The notes under the pieces were generated by a model. That model was not told the DNA's origin. It did no database searches and was given only the letters and a program-made list of their open reading frames with translations. From the NCBI GenBank assembly GCA_001603905.1, contig LVAE01000059.1, positions 1 to 39,911 of the forward strand: DNA of 39,911 bases. The letters run 5' to 3'. Within the stretch, counting starts at the first letter, position 1. Every line of letters begins with the position of its first letter. The position numbers and the translations under genes are program-made. This document shows, in pieces, positions 32,704 through 39,911 of the stretch. The DNA is from Fibrobacterales bacterium Fibro_02. GTDB taxonomy: Bacteria; Fibrobacterota; Fibrobacteria; Fibrobacterales; Fibrobacteraceae.

Positions 32704-32862
32704 ATGATGAACCGTATATTTATTTTTCTTGTAATTTGGGGAGCGCTTTTTGCTTATGCGCAGGAACCGCCCGTTTATTTGTCAAACGGTTCTGTAAAGT
32801 ATGTCTATAGCACACCGCAAGACTCTTATTCGGTGGGAATCTATTATTGGAATTTTAAGTGA
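32704..32862 (+). CDS. 52-residue secreted peptide, coupled to the next gene
   Basis: Short frame ATG 32704 to TGA 32860-32862. It encodes a signal peptide (MMNRIFIFLVIWGALFAYAQ) and a mature part of about 32 residues beginning EPPVYLSNGSVKYVYSTPQDS and rich in Tyr. Its stop overlaps the next start as TGATG. The start resembles family A/B proteins: the same AQE cleavage junction and YVYSTPQDS versus AVYNTPAVENDS. It could be a truncated family copy kept as a leader, or a true secreted peptide. No strong Shine-Dalgarno; coding status is moderately supported. Confidence 0.5.
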   Translation: MMNRIFIFLVIWGALFAYAQEPPVYLSNGSVKYVYSTPQDSYSVGIYYWNFK

Positions 32863-33398
32863 TGGCGATGCGTTCAATAATCATTGCATTGTTATTGGCC
32901 CTGACAGCCTTTGCCCAGGAGATGAATTCCACGTATGTCCAAGCGGTTTACAACACCCCCGCCGTGGAAAATGACAGCATCGCAAAGATTTTGCACAATT
33001 ACGAACGAGCCACCAAAATAGGGAATCGTCATAAAACGCTCGGAACAGGGCTGATTATTGCAGGGAGCGTGGGTCTGTGCGCGGGAGTCGCCGTTACCGC
33101 CTATGCAATAAAAAATCATAATGATTATCAACGTGATTCTCAAAAATATTCGTATGAAGAAGGTGACAGCGGTAGCGCGTATCTCTTTTTGTTGGGAGGC
33201 AGCAGCATATTCGTTGGTGGAGCCTCCATCATAACGGGCATTATCTTCAGGTCCAATGGACAGAAAAGGTTAGACCGAGCCAACGGTTACGAAGAGCAGC
33301 TTAGACAATACAACCTGCGTTCGACGAGCTTGAGCATTGTCCCCTTGATAAATCCCATAGGACAGGCTTTCGGCGGCAATCTGTTGCTTAATTTTTAA
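32862..33398 (+). CDS. Small secreted/membrane protein, paralogous family member B
   Basis: Unrecognised 178-residue protein. ATG codons at 32862 and 32868 are both possible; 32862 overlaps the stop of the small peptide (TGATG), implying coupling. The signal peptide ends TAFAQ. The rest follows the family layout: an N-terminal helix (NDSIAKILHNYERATKIGNRHK), hydrophobic segment TGLIIAGSVGLCAGVAVTAYAI, a polar acidic loop, a second hydrophobic segment (LFLLGGSSIFVGGASIITGIIF), the basic helix GQKRLDRANGYEEQLRQYN, and the terminal LSIVPLINPIGQAFGGNLLLNF. It is clearly homologous to the 34420 protein and less so to 32014. Function unknown; the terminal Phe recalls outer-membrane proteins. Confidence 0.72.
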   Translation: MAMRSIIIALLLALTAFAQEMNSTYVQAVYNTPAVENDSIAKILHNYERATKIGNRHKTLGTGLIIAGSVGLCAGVAVTAYAIKNHNDYQRDSQKYSYEEGDSGSAYLFLLGGSSIFVGGASIITGIIFRSNGQKRLDRANGYEEQLRQYNLRSTSLSIVPLINPIGQAFGGNLLLNF

Positions 33399-33421
33399 AA
33401 TAATGTATATTGAGGAATATT

Positions 33422-33772
33422 ATGTCTATCGCTGAAATTTCGAAACAATTCCATGCAGACAAGCGCGGCAATTGTGCAATGTCTGTAGCGTATGGTTATG
33501 CACGTGCAACGGGCAAGTCCGAAGACGAGGCGGTGAAGGCTGCCGAGATGTTCCGTGCATTCGGTGGAGGCAAGGCCCCGAACGGTTCCTGCGGCGCGCT
33601 CTATGCAGCTAAAATGATGCAGCCGGACCATGCCGATGCAATCGAAGACTTTTTCAAGCGTGGCGCACAGAACTTCACCAAGTGCAGCGAAATTCGCCCG
33701 AACAAGGTTATTCCCTGCAACCGCTGCGTGGAACTTGCTGGCGAAGCACTTGACTTTCTAGAAACGAAATAA
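33422..33772 (+). CDS. C_GCAxxG_C_C-type cysteine redox protein
   Basis: 116-residue cytoplasmic protein of the C_GCAxxG_C_C family, probable redox or metal-binding proteins of unknown reaction. Conserved elements: GNCAMSVAYGYA; the glycine-rich FGGGKAPNGSCGALYAA, which holds the signature CGA; TKCSEI; and CNRCVELAGEALDF with CxxC. The ATG at 33422 was chosen over the frame's TTG at 33410 because AGGA lies 5 nt upstream. It is 23 nt downstream of family member B on the same strand. Its stop is 4 bp from the stop of the convergent barnase-like gene, with no terminator between them. Confidence 0.82.
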   Translation: MSIAEISKQFHADKRGNCAMSVAYGYARATGKSEDEAVKAAEMFRAFGGGKAPNGSCGALYAAKMMQPDHADAIEDFFKRGAQNFTKCSEIRPNKVIPCNRCVELAGEALDFLETK

Positions 33773-33776
33773 AATT

Positions 33777-34331
33777 CTAACGAACTTCCAACTGGGTGAA
33801 AGTTTCGTAGTGGTCTGCGGTGTAGTAAATGACACAATCGGACTGGTAAACAAGTCTCTTTGTTCCACGATTCTTCGCAGAGTAATCTACATCCGCTTCG
33901 TGGTAAGAACCTTCGGGCAATGTTGCATGGTAATAATCGGGATCAGACGCGTAATTCTTAAAATCATCGCCGCCAATCATTACACCAAGCGTTGTCCAAG
34001 GATTAAAATTCCACTTTGAAAAGGTGTTTCCTGTTTTGGATTCGTACAGGGCAATTCCTTCGTCCTTGCCTACATAGTTGCTCGGCAATTTATCAAACTT
34101 ACACAAGTAAGCCGCCACGGAATCCTTGGTCGTGTACAACCCGGACTCTTCTACCGCTTCGTAGATGCTTTTTACTTCTACACTTGACGAAGATTTATCT
34201 TCACTGTTAGAAGAAACAAATGACTTTTCGGAATCGTCGTCATCGCTAGAAACGGTCGGCGTCGAGCACGCCGCAAAGAACGCGGTTCCTACACAGGCAA
34301 GAGAAATTTTGAAAAAGGCATTCTTTAGCAT
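33777..34331 (-). CDS. Lipoprotein with barnase-family ribonuclease domain
   Basis: 184-residue predicted lipoprotein whose C-terminal about 120 residues match barnase (microbial RNase N1/T1 family), guanyl-preferring secreted ribonucleases. Lipobox FAAC (Cys22), then an acidic Ser/Asp linker (23-50). The domain aligns by eye: DSVAAYLCKFDKLPSNYVGKDE with barnase DGVADYLQTYHKLPDNYITKSE; IGGDDF with IGGDIF; HEADVDY with READINY; TADHYETF with TTDHYQTF. All catalytic positions are kept: Lys89 (K27), general base Glu145 (E73), Arg155 (R83), Arg159 (R87) and His174 (H102). Cys77 and Cys166 could form a disulfide. No barstar-like gene is visible nearby. Either a surface nutrient RNase or a toxin is possible. 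Confidence 0.85.
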   Translation of the reverse strand: MLKNAFFKISLACVGTAFFAACSTPTVSSDDDDSEKSFVSSNSEDKSSSSVEVKSIYEAVEESGLYTTKDSVAAYLCKFDKLPSNYVGKDEGIALYESKTGNTFSKWNFNPWTTLGVMIGGDDFKNYASDPDYYHATLPEGSYHEADVDYSAKNRGTKRLVYQSDCVIYYTADHYETFTQLEVR

Positions 34332-34419
34332 ATCCTAAATATATCAAAAAAGCACTTGTTCTTTATTTAAAAATTGGAACACTTTTAATTTTCAGGAATC
34401 TTTTTCTATTTTTCCATCT

Positions 34420-35133
34420 ATGAAACAGCTCGCTTTTCTTTTTGTTCTTTTGTTCGCTATGACGGTCTATGCACAGGAATCCCCCGCACCGCAGGATTCG
34501 TACGTTGACAAGCCGCAATACGTAGAATACCCTAGCGCCAATCAGCCGCAGTATGCACCCGCGCCCCAGTATGGGCAACCGCAATATGCTCCGGTGCAAT
34601 ACCAACAATACCCGGCTCAATATGCCCAGCCGCAATATGCGCAACCCCAGTATGCTCCGGCACCGTACCCCGCTGCACAGCCGCAGTACCCGCCGCAGTA
34701 TTACCAGCAGATTTTCTATGACGATAGTGTCGCCTACTACCAGAACATGATTGAAATCTACACTCAAAGCGGCAATTCCAAAAGAAGAACCGGCAAAGTC
34801 ATGATGATGGGAGGCGGAATCGCAGCCGGCATCGGAGGTTTGATGATGCTTGGAGGCTTAATGGACATGGAATGCACAGAAGACCATTGCGATGACGACG
34901 GAGCAATCACCTATCTCGCAGGTTACCTAATCCTTCTCGGAGGCGCAGCCGTTTTCACCACGGGCGTCGTCGTAAAGATTGTGGGCGGATCCAAGCTGCG
35001 CAAGGCAGAGCGTTTCCGCAATTCCCTTGTGCAGTACAACTACAGAAGACAACACGCCCTGCAACTGCAAATCGAGCCGCTCATCAACGCCCGCAAAGGC
35101 TCCTACGGCAGCAGACTTTCTTTGAATTTCTAG
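34420..35133 (+). CDS. Tyr/Pro/Gln-repeat membrane protein, paralogous family member C
   Basis: Unrecognised 237-residue protein and the largest member of the local family. Signal peptide MKQLAFLFVLLFAMTVYAQ. Residues about 30-100 are a low-complexity region built of PQYAP/QPQYAQ units, a possible wall- or surface-interacting repeat. Then comes the family core: an N-terminal helix (DSVAYYQNMIEIYTQSGNSKRRTGK), glycine/methionine-rich segment VMMMGGGIAAGIGGLMMLGGLM, a Cys loop (MECTEDHCDDDG), second segment YLAGYLILLGGAAVFTTGVVV, basic helix GGSKLRKAERFRNSLVQYNYR, and the end LQIEPLINARKGSYGSRLSLNF. Divergent from the barnase-like gene with 88 bp between them. Function unknown. Confidence 0.75.
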   Translation: MKQLAFLFVLLFAMTVYAQESPAPQDSYVDKPQYVEYPSANQPQYAPAPQYGQPQYAPVQYQQYPAQYAQPQYAQPQYAPAPYPAAQPQYPPQYYQQIFYDDSVAYYQNMIEIYTQSGNSKRRTGKVMMMGGGIAAGIGGLMMLGGLMDMECTEDHCDDDGAITYLAGYLILLGGAAVFTTGVVVKIVGGSKLRKAERFRNSLVQYNYRRQHALQLQIEPLINARKGSYGSRLSLNF

Positions 35134-35165
35134 TTCGTAGACACTTTAAAAAATGATTTGCGCAA

Positions 35166-35196
35166 CTCTGCAATATACTTTGCAGAGCTTCTTTTT
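35166..35196 (+). terminator. Terminator after family member C
   Basis: CTCTGCAA (35166-35173) pairs perfectly with TTGCAGAG (35180-35187) around TATACT, followed by CTTCTTTTTT. Confidence 0.85.
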
Positions 35197-35228
35197 TACA
35201 ATTTATTAAATTTTCGCAAGGAACCCCT

Positions 35229-36062
35229 ATGCATAAGTTCGAGACATTTCTTTTATTCCTCGTCGCATCGTTGTTATGCGGGTGTACCTTCATCGAAACC
35301 AAGGTCGAAATGACCAAGGGTCGATTTAAAATTCCCGAAATAGAAAACTTTAATGGCGTGGGGAAATTCGTACCTGAACAGACCTTACTAAAGGGATTCT
35401 CGTTTTCTGTGGCAAAAGCAAAAGACCGCGAAATTCCGATGAAAGTTTCAAACAAAGAAAAAGTCTTTTCAGATTCGATCATTCTGCCGAACAGCAAGGT
35501 CGACTTTGCTTACGAACACAAGGCCCGGGACTTCGCAGTTACTGCAGACTTTTTATTCAAGGACGAAATAGTCCTATCGGGACTATCCTTCGGCTTCAAT
35601 TCGTCACCATTCGCATTTATACGGGGCGTTGTTGGTATAAACTTAACGCATTTTGAAAGTGGACTTTTCGGATATTTCGCCTTAGGGCAATGGCAAAGTT
35701 CTTACACAGGATACCAATACACAGAAAGCTTCTATGACATGGGCGATCGCGTCCCTGCATCAAAAGAAACGCACGAAGAAAATTATTCTGAAAAAATTGT
35801 AACCACCGCCGCAGCAGGAACCTACGCTTCCGTCTATGCGGGACCAGCGGCCCTTTCAGGATCCATTTCTATGTTCTCCCCGTGGGGCGGCACCGAAGAC
35901 AGAATGGACCTGACCTTTGAATTTCCTTACCTGTTCAAGGCGTACCTGGGGACATCGCTCTGGATTGGTGACCATATCAAAATTTCCGCAGGCATCACTG
36001 ACTACCTGAACGCCGAAAAGAGGAATTTGTCATTCGGCGGATCCGCAGGACTATGGCTATAG
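35229..36062 (+). CDS. Lipoprotein of unknown function
   Basis: Unrecognised 277-residue lipoprotein. AGGA precedes the ATG by 6 nt. Lipobox LCGC near residue 19. The N-terminal third is polar (TKGRFKIPEIENFNGVGKFVPEQTLLKG); the rest has many alternating hydrophobic strands (VLSGLSFGFNSSPFAFIRGVVGINL, YLFKAYLGTSLWIGDHIKISAGI) that suggest a beta-rich or barrel-like protein. The end FGGSAGLWL is strand-like. It is 15 bp upstream of another lipoprotein gene on the same strand and likely co-transcribed with it. No assignment is attempted. Confidence 0.78.
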   Translation: MHKFETFLLFLVASLLCGCTFIETKVEMTKGRFKIPEIENFNGVGKFVPEQTLLKGFSFSVAKAKDREIPMKVSNKEKVFSDSIILPNSKVDFAYEHKARDFAVTADFLFKDEIVLSGLSFGFNSSPFAFIRGVVGINLTHFESGLFGYFALGQWQSSYTGYQYTESFYDMGDRVPASKETHEENYSEKIVTTAAAGTYASVYAGPAALSGSISMFSPWGGTEDRMDLTFEFPYLFKAYLGTSLWIGDHIKISAGITDYLNAEKRNLSFGGSAGLWL

Positions 36063-36071
36063 GGGGGGGGG
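36062..36071 (+). repeat. G10 homopolymer spanning a stop codon and ribosome site
   Basis: Ten consecutive G begin with the last base of the TAG stop of the upstream gene and run to 7 nt before the ATG of the next. They form the only Shine-Dalgarno-like sequence for that gene. Confidence 0.8.
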
Positions 36072-36077
36072 AAGATT

Positions 36078-36791
36078 ATGGGATCTCTATCAAAAAAATT
36101 CCTTGCCGTATTGTTGATGACGCTGATGATTTCCGGTTGCGCTAGTGTCAATACAGGCCATGCAGAAATTTATTTCAACCAAAGGACCGTAAAGCATCAA
36201 ATTCTAATTGATGGGGAAACATACGCCGAAATAAGCCCCGCCCGAAATCCCGCAATGGTAGCCGTCAACATTCCCAAAGGGGAACATCAACTGACCATAG
36301 TAAACAACAGCAATATCTTGTTGGATACGACCTTGGTCATCGGAAATAACCACAACCGCAACAAATGGCTAGAATGGTCCATAGGCACAACAGGACTGCT
36401 CGGGTCGATTACTTTTGGAGGTGTAGGGTGGATTGTAGGCTTGTTCTTATTTACTGTGCCTCATCTTCTTGATCAATCATTTAATGAAGCGGACGCAATT
36501 CTCAACATAGCGGCAATCACACCTCCAGATATCGAAAAATTTTACAGTGATTCCATATACGCAAACATTACCTTTAATTCCGTTACAAACAGAAAAATTT
36601 TTTTCAAGCCAGAAGCTCTTTGTTATGACGAACCCACTAACCTGATTTGGATAAAAACCTACTATAGCAACCTATCTTATTACGACTTAGAAATGGTCTC
36701 GTTATGCACATCTCAAGAGTCTGACATTCAATGCAAGACCCCAGACAAAAAATTCTGGCAATATTTTCAGTGTCGTCCAAAACCCGAATAA
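36078..36791 (+). CDS. Lipoprotein of unknown function
   Basis: Unrecognised 237-residue lipoprotein with lipobox ISGC near residue 21. The N-terminal domain (EIYFNQRTVKHQILIDGETYAEISP, VNIPKGEHQLTIVNNSNILLDTTLVI) looks like a PEGA-type beta domain that presents a short carbohydrate- or protein-binding surface. A hydrophobic segment follows (GTTGLLGSITFGGVGWIVGLFLF), unusual inside a lipoprotein, then a polar C-terminal domain with four Cys. The site before its ATG is the G10 tract. It follows the preceding lipoprotein gene directly. The PEGA resemblance is tentative. Confidence 0.72.
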   Translation: MGSLSKKFLAVLLMTLMISGCASVNTGHAEIYFNQRTVKHQILIDGETYAEISPARNPAMVAVNIPKGEHQLTIVNNSNILLDTTLVIGNNHNRNKWLEWSIGTTGLLGSITFGGVGWIVGLFLFTVPHLLDQSFNEADAILNIAAITPPDIEKFYSDSIYANITFNSVTNRKIFFKPEALCYDEPTNLIWIKTYYSNLSYYDLEMVSLCTSQESDIQCKTPDKKFWQYFQCRPKPE

Positions 36792-36854
36792 ATCAAAATG
36801 TTGTCCGTCAAAACGGATAACCCAAACGCAAAGGATTCTACGTAAAGTGGTAGG

Positions 36855-37949
36855 CTAGTTCGCTTTCTGGACGCTGTCGCCGTAGATGGTTTTCCAGTCG
36901 TTCTTCATGGACACGGGAATCCATCCGTTCTTTTCACTGGCGGCACGCATCTTTTCGGCCTTGGCCTCGTTGCCGTATTCGCGTTCGAGGTCATCGCAGA
37001 GGAGCATAAAGCCCATAGCCCTGTACTTGTTGCCGTGAATGGCATAGTTCAAGAGGCTTGCGTCGGTACCGCTGTTACCGAAGGCGAGCACGGGCTGGTA
37101 GCCGATTTCGCGGGCAAGGGCAGTCACCTTGTTCATCTGCAGATTCTTGATGATGCTCTCCCCCGCAAGCACGAGCTTGTCGCCATCCTGGATGGTATAG
37201 GCGAGGCCGTCGGCGCCGTTCTGGTTATTTGACACCACGACTACATCGGAACCGATAATCTGCCGAGGCGGAAGACCGAGGCCGTCCATGACGACGGGGC
37301 GCATCGTGTAGCGTTCGGTGCCGCTGCTCACGTAAACCGTAAATCCGTTTGCGGTCAGGAACTTGACCACTTCGACCATCGGCTTGTAATAGGCTTCGCC
37401 ACGCTTGAGGCCCGTAAAGCCCGGCTGCGGTTCTGCCATAAAGGCACGAACGTATGCCTCAAATTCCGAGAGCGTCATGCCCTTGTAGGCCTGCGCGACC
37501 ATACGTTCGCGTTCGGCGCTAAGTCCAGGGAAGACCTTCTTTTCGCGGCCTTCGCGGGCAGCCTTCAGTTGCTGCTTGGACGGCTTGAAAGTTGAATCGT
37601 CAAGGACGCGGTGTTCGAAAAGCATCCAGTCAAAGTAGGTCGGAGCCGTTTCGAGGAAGAGTGTACCGTCCCAGTCGAATGCGGCGATACGGCGTTCCAC
37701 CGGGATAAAATCCGGCGAAGTAGAATCTGTCACCGCACGCACGAAAGCTTCCAGAGAATCCTTTGCAGGAGCATGTTCCGTCCACAGCGAGAGAGTTACC
37801 GGGCGTTCCGGGAGCGAAGCGGACTGTTGCGCCTGCGAGGCAACCGGAGTCTGCGCAGCGGCAGTCTTTTCTTCGGGACATTTTTCGCAGCAACCTGCAA
37901 AGAACAGAGCTGCAATTGCACTCGTCGCAATAATTCGAGAAAACATCAT
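36855..37949 (-). CDS. HAD-superfamily phosphatase lipoprotein
   Basis: 364-residue lipoprotein with a haloacid-dehalogenase-type phosphatase domain. Lipobox FAGC (Cys20) is followed by three more Cys-rich residues and an Ala/Gln/Pro linker. Motif I is AFDWDGTLF (nucleophile Asp92, acid/base Asp94), motif II VYVSSGTER, motif III the Lys region KNLQMNKVTALA, and motif IV LAFGNSGTDASLL. Motif IV has GNSGTD where GDxxxD is common. The insert after motif I is large and helical (type I cap). It probably hydrolyses a small phosphate ester outside the inner membrane; the substrate is unknown. GAAGGAAGG precedes the ATG. Confidence 0.88.
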   Translation of the reverse strand: MMFSRIIATSAIAALFFAGCCEKCPEEKTAAAQTPVASQAQQSASLPERPVTLSLWTEHAPAKDSLEAFVRAVTDSTSPDFIPVERRIAAFDWDGTLFLETAPTYFDWMLFEHRVLDDSTFKPSKQQLKAAREGREKKVFPGLSAERERMVAQAYKGMTLSEFEAYVRAFMAEPQPGFTGLKRGEAYYKPMVEVVKFLTANGFTVYVSSGTERYTMRPVVMDGLGLPPRQIIGSDVVVVSNNQNGADGLAYTIQDGDKLVLAGESIIKNLQMNKVTALAREIGYQPVLAFGNSGTDASLLNYAIHGNKYRAMGFMLLCDDLEREYGNEAKAEKMRAASEKNGWIPVSMKNDWKTIYGDSVQKAN

Positions 37950-38020
37950 ACACCTTCCTTCTTATGTTTTTTAGAAATATAACACTTTTTGATAGAAGGT
38001 CGGCGAAGTTACAGCCGAAT

Positions 38021-39727
38021 TTAGGTGGCAAATTTTTTGTTCGTGTGAGCCTCGACCACATTCACCACGTAGTCACCGAGCTTTTCACAGTCGTTCACCA
38101 CGTCCATGTAGTGCACGCCCATCTGGTAGCTGTACTTTTGCGATTCGATATCGGCAATGTTTTTCTCCTTGAGGAGCTTGCGATAATCGTTGATTTCGTT
38201 CTCCATATTCAGCGTACGGTTTGCGTCGGCAGTTTCCACATCGCTAATGACATCGATCATGTTCGTTAACGCCTTGTCGCAAAGCTGCATCATGTGCTTG
38301 ATGCGGTTGTACTGCTCTTCAGTAAAGTCGTCGGAACTTCTAAACTTGCGGTTGATGGCGCGGGACATATTGTAGCAGGCGTCGCCGATACTTTCGATTT
38401 CAGAAATTTCGCGGAGCATCGACTGGATATTCGTCTTACTTTCGGGGCTCAAGCGACCTTCGGAAACCTGGTTCAAGTACTTGGCAATCTCGATTTCCAT
38501 ATTGTCGCTGATGCCTTCGTACTTCTCGATGCGGGCAAAGAGCTTGACAAAGTCATTTTCGTCCTTCATCTCGAGCAGTTCAGGCACCATGCGGAACATC
38601 TTCTGCGTGCGGGCTGCAAACAAGTTAATTTCCTTGCGGGCTTCAAAAAGCGAAAGTTCTGCAGTGCTCATAAGGCCCGCACTGATAAACTTGACCTTGA
38701 AATCCTCGCCGTCTTCCTTTTCGCGGATAATCTTGCAGATGATTTTTTCCATCGGCTTGATGAACCAGATGAGGATAAGCACGTTGCAGAGGTTGAATGC
38801 CGTATGGAAGGCAGATAGCGCGTAGGTCACACGGACGCTCGCCTGGGCAACTTCTTCTTCGGTATGCGGCTCGAACGTCGGGTCGAAACCCACGATGCTG
38901 CACACCATATTCACGAACGGGCGGAACACAATCAACACCCACACTACGCCGAACACGTTGAACAGCATGTGGGCCAAGGCCGCACGTCTCGCCTGCGTAC
39001 TTGCCGAAAGAGCGGCGAGGTTCGACGTCACCGTGGTACCGATGTTTTCACCCATCACAAGCGCAATGCCCTGGTAAATCGGAAGCACTCCGCTGCTACA
39101 GAGCAGGAGTGTAATCGCCATGATAGCCGCAGACGACTGCACGCACATGGTCAGGATGCTACCCAGCAGCAAGAACAGGAGCGTGCTGAAGATACCCCAA
39201 CCGCCAGTCGTCGCAAAGAAGTTGATGACCGTCTGGTTGTGAGCCAAATCCATAGCCACCGCATTTTCACGCAGCGTGGTAAGGCCGAGGAACATGAACG
39301 CGAAACCGAACACGAATTCGCCGATGCTCTTGGTCGAGTTCTTCTTGGTGTAAGAAAGAATGATGCCGAGGGCGAAGAAGGGCCACACCACCGAGCTCAT
39401 GTTGAACTGGAACCCGAATATGGACATAATCCAGGCCGTGGCAGTGGTACCGATGTTCGCACCCATGATAACAGGAATGGCCTGACTCAATGTGAGCAGG
39501 CCAGCGTTAACGAAGCTTACGGTAAGGACGGTCGTAGCGGTAGAAGACTGCACCGAGGCAGTCACAAAGGTACCTGTGAGAAGGCCTCCGATGCGGTGCT
39601 TGGTCATGGTTCCAAGGACAGCACGCAGGTGACCGCCCGTGAGTTTCTGCAAGCCTTCGCTCATGGTCTTCATGCCGAACATGAGGAGCGCAAGGCAACC
39701 GATCATTTTAAGAATCATAAGTGTCAT
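38021..39727 (-). CDS. Na/Pi-cotransporter family protein with PhoU domain
   Basis: 568-residue inner-membrane protein. The N-terminal half carries the inverted repeat of Na/Pi-cotransporters, with the twin signatures SVQSSTATT (about 59) and CVQSSAAIM (about 196). These precede MGANIGTTATAWI and MGENIGTTVTSNL. Eight or more hydrophobic helices are visible. The C-terminal part, from about 350, is a PhoU-like helical bundle (SKTNIQSMLREISEIESIGDACYNMSRAI, DKALTNMIDVIS). Bacterial members (NptA/YjbB type) move phosphate, often outward when internal phosphate is high. AGGA lies 7 nt before the ATG. It sits beside a secreted phosphatase gene on the same strand, which suggests phosphate handling. 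Confidence 0.93.
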   Translation of the reverse strand: MTLMILKMIGCLALLMFGMKTMSEGLQKLTGGHLRAVLGTMTKHRIGGLLTGTFVTASVQSSTATTVLTVSFVNAGLLTLSQAIPVIMGANIGTTATAWIMSIFGFQFNMSSVVWPFFALGIILSYTKKNSTKSIGEFVFGFAFMFLGLTTLRENAVAMDLAHNQTVINFFATTGGWGIFSTLLFLLLGSILTMCVQSSAAIMAITLLLCSSGVLPIYQGIALVMGENIGTTVTSNLAALSASTQARRAALAHMLFNVFGVVWVLIVFRPFVNMVCSIVGFDPTFEPHTEEEVAQASVRVTYALSAFHTAFNLCNVLILIWFIKPMEKIICKIIREKEDGEDFKVKFISAGLMSTAELSLFEARKEINLFAARTQKMFRMVPELLEMKDENDFVKLFARIEKYEGISDNMEIEIAKYLNQVSEGRLSPESKTNIQSMLREISEIESIGDACYNMSRAINRKFRSSDDFTEEQYNRIKHMMQLCDKALTNMIDVISDVETADANRTLNMENEINDYRKLLKEKNIADIESQKYSYQMGVHYMDVVNDCEKLGDYVVNVVEAHTNKKFAT

Positions 39728-39911
39728 AGGACATTCCTACGGAACGCCACTACCGGATCATCGTCGCTGCCTTTCAGCTAGTTCGGGCTCATGGCGGTGA
39801 ATTGTTTATTGTAAAGAGTACATAAAAATATAGTAAAGTACCAACATTTTCCCATTCCATAAAGGGCTATAAAAAAGGAATATATTTATTACAAGCAAAG
39901 CCCCCATCAAT
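39728..39911. other. Upstream region of the transporter gene
   Basis: No gene was seen in the last 184 bases. The AT-rich part (39800-39911) probably holds the minus-strand promoter of the Na/Pi transporter. I could not assign -35 and -10 boxes with confidence. Confidence 0.3.

Overview
The window reads as chromosome from a Fibrobacter species (F. succinogenes or a close relative). Three things point there: two FISUMP-domain lipoproteins, a family named after F. succinogenes; several secreted plant-wall glycoside hydrolases that share one C-terminal, type IX-like sorting module; and SpoVG, ComM and long Ala/Pro/Glu-rich secreted proteins in a mid-GC background. No phage, insertion sequence, tRNA, rRNA or CRISPR array was seen. 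All statements rest on reading the sequence; no database search was run.

Layout. 0.1-3.5 kb: two tandem FISUMP lipoproteins on the minus strand. 3.8-4.3 kb: a brnT-brnA toxin-antitoxin pair with a palindromic operator candidate. 4.6-7.2 kb: an overlapping operon of a LytR_C-type lipoprotein, rsfS and argS. 7.2-7.35 kb: nested hairpins, a terminator and a dispersed repeat. 7.4-11.4 kb: a secreted GH16 glucanase, a TPR protein, a small membrane protein and an AlkD-like HEAT protein with altered active-site positions. 11.6-13.4 kb: an AT-hook protein and an aldose 1-epimerase. 13.5-22.3 kb: a carbohydrate-degradation cluster (GH26, GH5, GH26, GH5), three of them probable mannanases and the last a probable endo-beta-1,4-glucanase. 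An unexplained, helically phased array of GTATGTAA motifs lies before the last enzyme.

22.4-28.8 kb: a SNF2 helicase fused to a degenerate SWIM finger, a cytosolic CBM9-like protein, then spoVG-comM behind a textbook sigma-54 promoter that has three phased GATTAATC palindromes upstream. 29-32 kb: folB with an acidic secreted protein, and pgk. 32-36.8 kb: an accessory stretch of secreted or membrane proteins. It contains three members of an unrecognised paralogous family, a 52-residue secreted peptide translationally coupled to one of them, a small cysteine redox-type protein, and a lipoprotein whose catalytic domain is recognisably barnase. 36.9-39.7 kb: a HAD-family lipoprotein phosphatase and a Na/Pi-cotransporter-PhoU protein.

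How it fits together. The 12.3-22.3 kb block is a coherent hemicellulose/mannan unit: secreted enzymes cut polysaccharide outside the cell and GalM interconverts the released aldose anomers inside. The most unusual signals are the barnase-like lipoprotein, the sigma-54/GATTAATC architecture, the GTATGTAA array and the small paralogous membrane-protein family.
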